6,478 nucleotides of DNA from positions 1 to 6,478 of the forward strand of contig CAYSLC010000273.1 of assembly GCA_964431545.1 (NCBI GenBank). Direction: 5' to 3'. Below are positions 5,611 to 6,478 of this stretch, piece by piece. Every line of letters begins with the position of its first letter. The stretch's first letter is position 1. Source of the DNA: CAYSLC01 sp964431545 (lineage in GTDB: Bacteria > Desulfobacterota > Desulfobacteria > Desulfobacterales > JAABSP01). The translations under genes and the position numbers were made by a program. The notes under the pieces are model-generated. The model had not been told where the DNA came from. It saw only the letters and a list, made by a program, of their open reading frames with translations, and made no database searches.

Positions 5611-6045
5611 TCAGAAATCGTTGAGCGGATGCTTCCAGTCAAGGTCCGGGAATTTGCCATAGTCTCGATCCGTCGAGACCCAGGTGCTGCCGGATTCCAT
5701 GGCAAGGGCCGCGAAATAGGCGTCCGGAACCAGGTTGCCGACCGCGCCGGCCTTGCGGCACAAGTCGATGAAAATGGACCAATGCCGACCGCCGGGCCTG
5801 ATAATGACGGCATTGGGATGGGAAAAGACAATTTCCGCGAAATGCAGGGCCACGCCCGGCGGACTGGGCGGATCGAAAACTTTCGGGTGGGTGACGATCC
5901 GGATAAACCCGCTCAAAACCAGCGGGGATACTCCGAAATGGCGTTCGGTTCCCAGGATGTTTTCCACAAAGCGTCGGTATCGTTCATGGTCGGAAGCATC
6001 TTCACGATGGGCGTGGACCCATACATTGACGTCCATCAACAGCAT
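5611..6045 (-). CDS. vapC: VapC-family PIN-domain toxin
   Basis: A 144-residue PIN-domain ribonuclease, the toxin of a type II toxin-antitoxin pair that would cleave RNA when freed from VapB. Asp5 in MLLMDVNVWVHAHRED is the first metal ligand, Asp108 in VPDAYFAALA and Asp126 in STDRDYGKF are the later acidic residues, and the end reads LDWKHPL. SGFIRIVTHPKVF (45-57) and RPGGRHW (83-89) resemble the large mycobacterial VapC group (TIGR00028 type). In that group, as here, the second canonical glutamate is absent: Gly46 stands in its place. The frame overlaps vapB by ten bases. A second in-frame ATG at 6036 overlaps the vapB stop as TGATG and is an alternative start; no clear ribosome binding site precedes either, so translational coupling to vapB is likely. 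Confidence 0.9.
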   Translation of the reverse strand: MLLMDVNVWVHAHREDASDHERYRRFVENILGTERHFGVSPLVLSGFIRIVTHPKVFDPPSPPGVALHFAEIVFSHPNAVIIRPGGRHWSIFIDLCRKAGAVGNLVPDAYFAALAMESGSTWVSTDRDYGKFPDLDWKHPLNDF

Positions 6046-6284
6046 GGGATTTCGTCCATCAAGTCCCTCAACGCGGATATGTCATCCAGTTTGACGCCGG
6101 ACCTGACCCCGTTGCCCCTGAACGTCGGCAGCTGTGCGGAGCGACCGGCTGCTCGCATCTGATTCCGCCCGATCTTCTCCTTCAAAGCGTCCTCGATCAG
6201 GGTGGTCAATGATTGATTGCTTTCGATGGCCAACTTTTTCGCCTCGTTCATCAAATCATCATTGATTCGTATCGTTGTTTCCAT
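6036..6284 (-). CDS. vapB: VapB-family ribbon-helix-helix antitoxin
   Basis: An 82-residue antitoxin. Residues 2-38 are a ribbon-helix-helix DNA-binding domain: the TTIRI strand (3-7), helix LMNEAKKLAIES, turn, then SLTTLIEDALKEKI. The C-terminal LPTFRGNGV (52-60) and VKLDDISALRDLMDE (64-78) match the toxin-binding tail of VapB partners of the TIGR00028-type toxins. In the pair it should neutralise VapC and repress its own promoter. The ATG at 6284 lacks a ribosome binding site and sits inside a 22-bp dyad, with a promoter placed so that the mRNA could start at the ATG itself. The base composition is more AT-rich than the neighbouring oxidoreductase. Confidence 0.9.
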   Translation of the reverse strand: METTIRINDDLMNEAKKLAIESNQSLTTLIEDALKEKIGRNQMRAAGRSAQLPTFRGNGVRSGVKLDDISALRDLMDEIPCC

Positions 6285-6298
6285 TGGTCAATGGTAAC
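6277..6298. promoter_or_regulatory. 22-bp dyad over the vapB start: candidate VapB operator
   Basis: CCATTG (6281-6286) and CAATGG (6289-6294) are perfect inverted arms with a two-base centre. They are flanked by GTT (6277-6279) and AAC (6296-6298), which pair again after one mismatch. The site covers the vapB ATG and the proposed -10 box. VapB ribbon-helix-helix dimers are known to bind short palindromes at their own promoters, so an autoregulatory operator is the natural reading. Confidence 0.6.
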
Positions 6299-6320
6299 GC
6301 CAAGCGCATGGAGATGTCAA
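6291..6320 (-). promoter_or_regulatory. vapBC promoter (sigma70-like)
   Basis: On the minus strand a perfect TTGACA (6315-6320) is followed after 18 bases by TACCAT (6291-6296), matching four of six -10 positions. The predicted start is at about 6284, the first base of the vapB start codon, which would give a leaderless mRNA and explains the missing ribosome binding site. The -10 box lies inside the dyad, so a repressor bound there would block transcription. Confidence 0.5.
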
Positions 6321-6390
6321 CGGCATTGGGAGGCGTCCGCTCCCCTCCAGCTTCTCCTGGACGGGGCACTCTACATGCGGCAACGGCCCG

Positions 6391-6478
6391 TCATTTGGCC
6401 GACATCACTTCAAACAACGCGGATCCCTTCAGCGCTTTATCGAATGTCAGCGTTCTTTCGGCCCCGGCCGTTTGATTT
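6391..6478 (-). CDS. C-terminal end of a PIN-domain (VapC-like) protein, cut by the window edge
   Basis: An open frame enters from the right edge and stops at TGA (6391-6393), giving 28 residues: QTAGAERTLTFDKALK, then GSALFEVMSAK. The GAxRTLTFDK pattern followed by an FEV/L end is typical of the last strand and catalytic Asp of VapC-type PIN domains. It lies 106 bases upstream of vapB in the same orientation. The start and any partner antitoxin are outside the window. The call rests on a short segment. Confidence 0.5.
   Translation of the reverse strand, partial: NQTAGAERTLTFDKALKGSALFEVMSAK

Noticed and set aside
3061..6162. A 1033-codon open frame on the plus strand
   Set aside because: It runs opposite AOR, vapC and part of vapB, whose minus-strand frames carry clear family motifs. 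It has no recognisable domain and reflects codon bias.
6300..6390. Short inverted repeats (five-base arms) between the PIN fragment and vapB as a terminator
   Set aside because: The stems are short and no T-run follows; nothing beyond the vapB -35 region can be supported here.
6275..6475. 66-codon plus-strand frame
   Set aside because: It crosses the vapBC promoter and the PIN fragment, shows no motif, and has low-complexity composition.
1..6478. CRISPR array, tRNA, rRNA or insertion sequence
   Set aside because: No spaced direct repeats, no cloverleaf with a CCA-type end, no rRNA-like stretch and no transposase motif were seen on either strand.

Overview
All genes that can be supported in this window lie on the minus strand. 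It is therefore read from the right edge (6478) to the left edge (1). The GC-rich coding sequence, a tungstopterin-type aldehyde:ferredoxin oxidoreductase, and an AlaC-like aminotransferase joined to an orphan CheR-like methyltransferase suggest a chromosomal segment of a GC-rich anaerobic bacterium. The Desulfobacterota ('deltaproteobacterial') lineage is a guess from gene content; there is no marker gene here to fix it.

Layout in transcription order. (1) 6391-6478: the C-terminal end of a PIN-domain (VapC-like) protein cut by the window edge. (2) 6284-5611: a vapB-vapC toxin-antitoxin pair with overlapping reading frames. It has a near-perfect 22-bp dyad over the vapB start codon and a consensus -35 box upstream. 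(3) 5583-3706: a 625-residue AOR-family enzyme closest by motif to glyceraldehyde-3-phosphate:ferredoxin oxidoreductase, starting 27 bases after vapC. It is followed by a small unrecognised gene (3663-3316). (4) 3315-3038: a regulatory interval with a sigma70-like promoter, an alanine-rich leader ORF and two perfect 10-bp hairpins, the second with a U-tract just before the ribosome binding site of the next gene. (5) 3037-911: an AlaC/LL-diaminopimelate-type aminotransferase followed after 15 bases by a CheR-type methyltransferase. (6) 721-476: the first ~55 codons of a type I restriction-modification HsdM gene, a relic. (7) 473-9: a 154-residue, 24-cysteine protein. It has a CXC (tesmin/TSO1-like) Zn3Cys9 motif at its N-terminus and a CTCHY-like zinc finger at its C-terminus, both better known from eukaryotic proteins.

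How the pieces may work together. The vapBC-AOR-small ORF block has no visible terminator inside it and could be one transcript, so an autoregulated antitoxin promoter may feed a metabolic gene. The aminotransferase leader has the parts of an amino-acid-sensing attenuator (promoter, short ORF with eight Ala codons, alternative pairings, terminator hairpin) ahead of a gene whose family makes alanine. The left end is more AT-rich than the metabolic genes and looks like accessory DNA: a broken restriction-modification gene abutting an intact cysteine-rich gene.

The strongest candidates for something undescribed are the bacterial CXC + CTCHY-like protein and the leader of the aminotransferase gene. 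No gene-free stretch exceeds 300 bases. The long plus-strand open frames are shadows of high-GC minus-strand genes.
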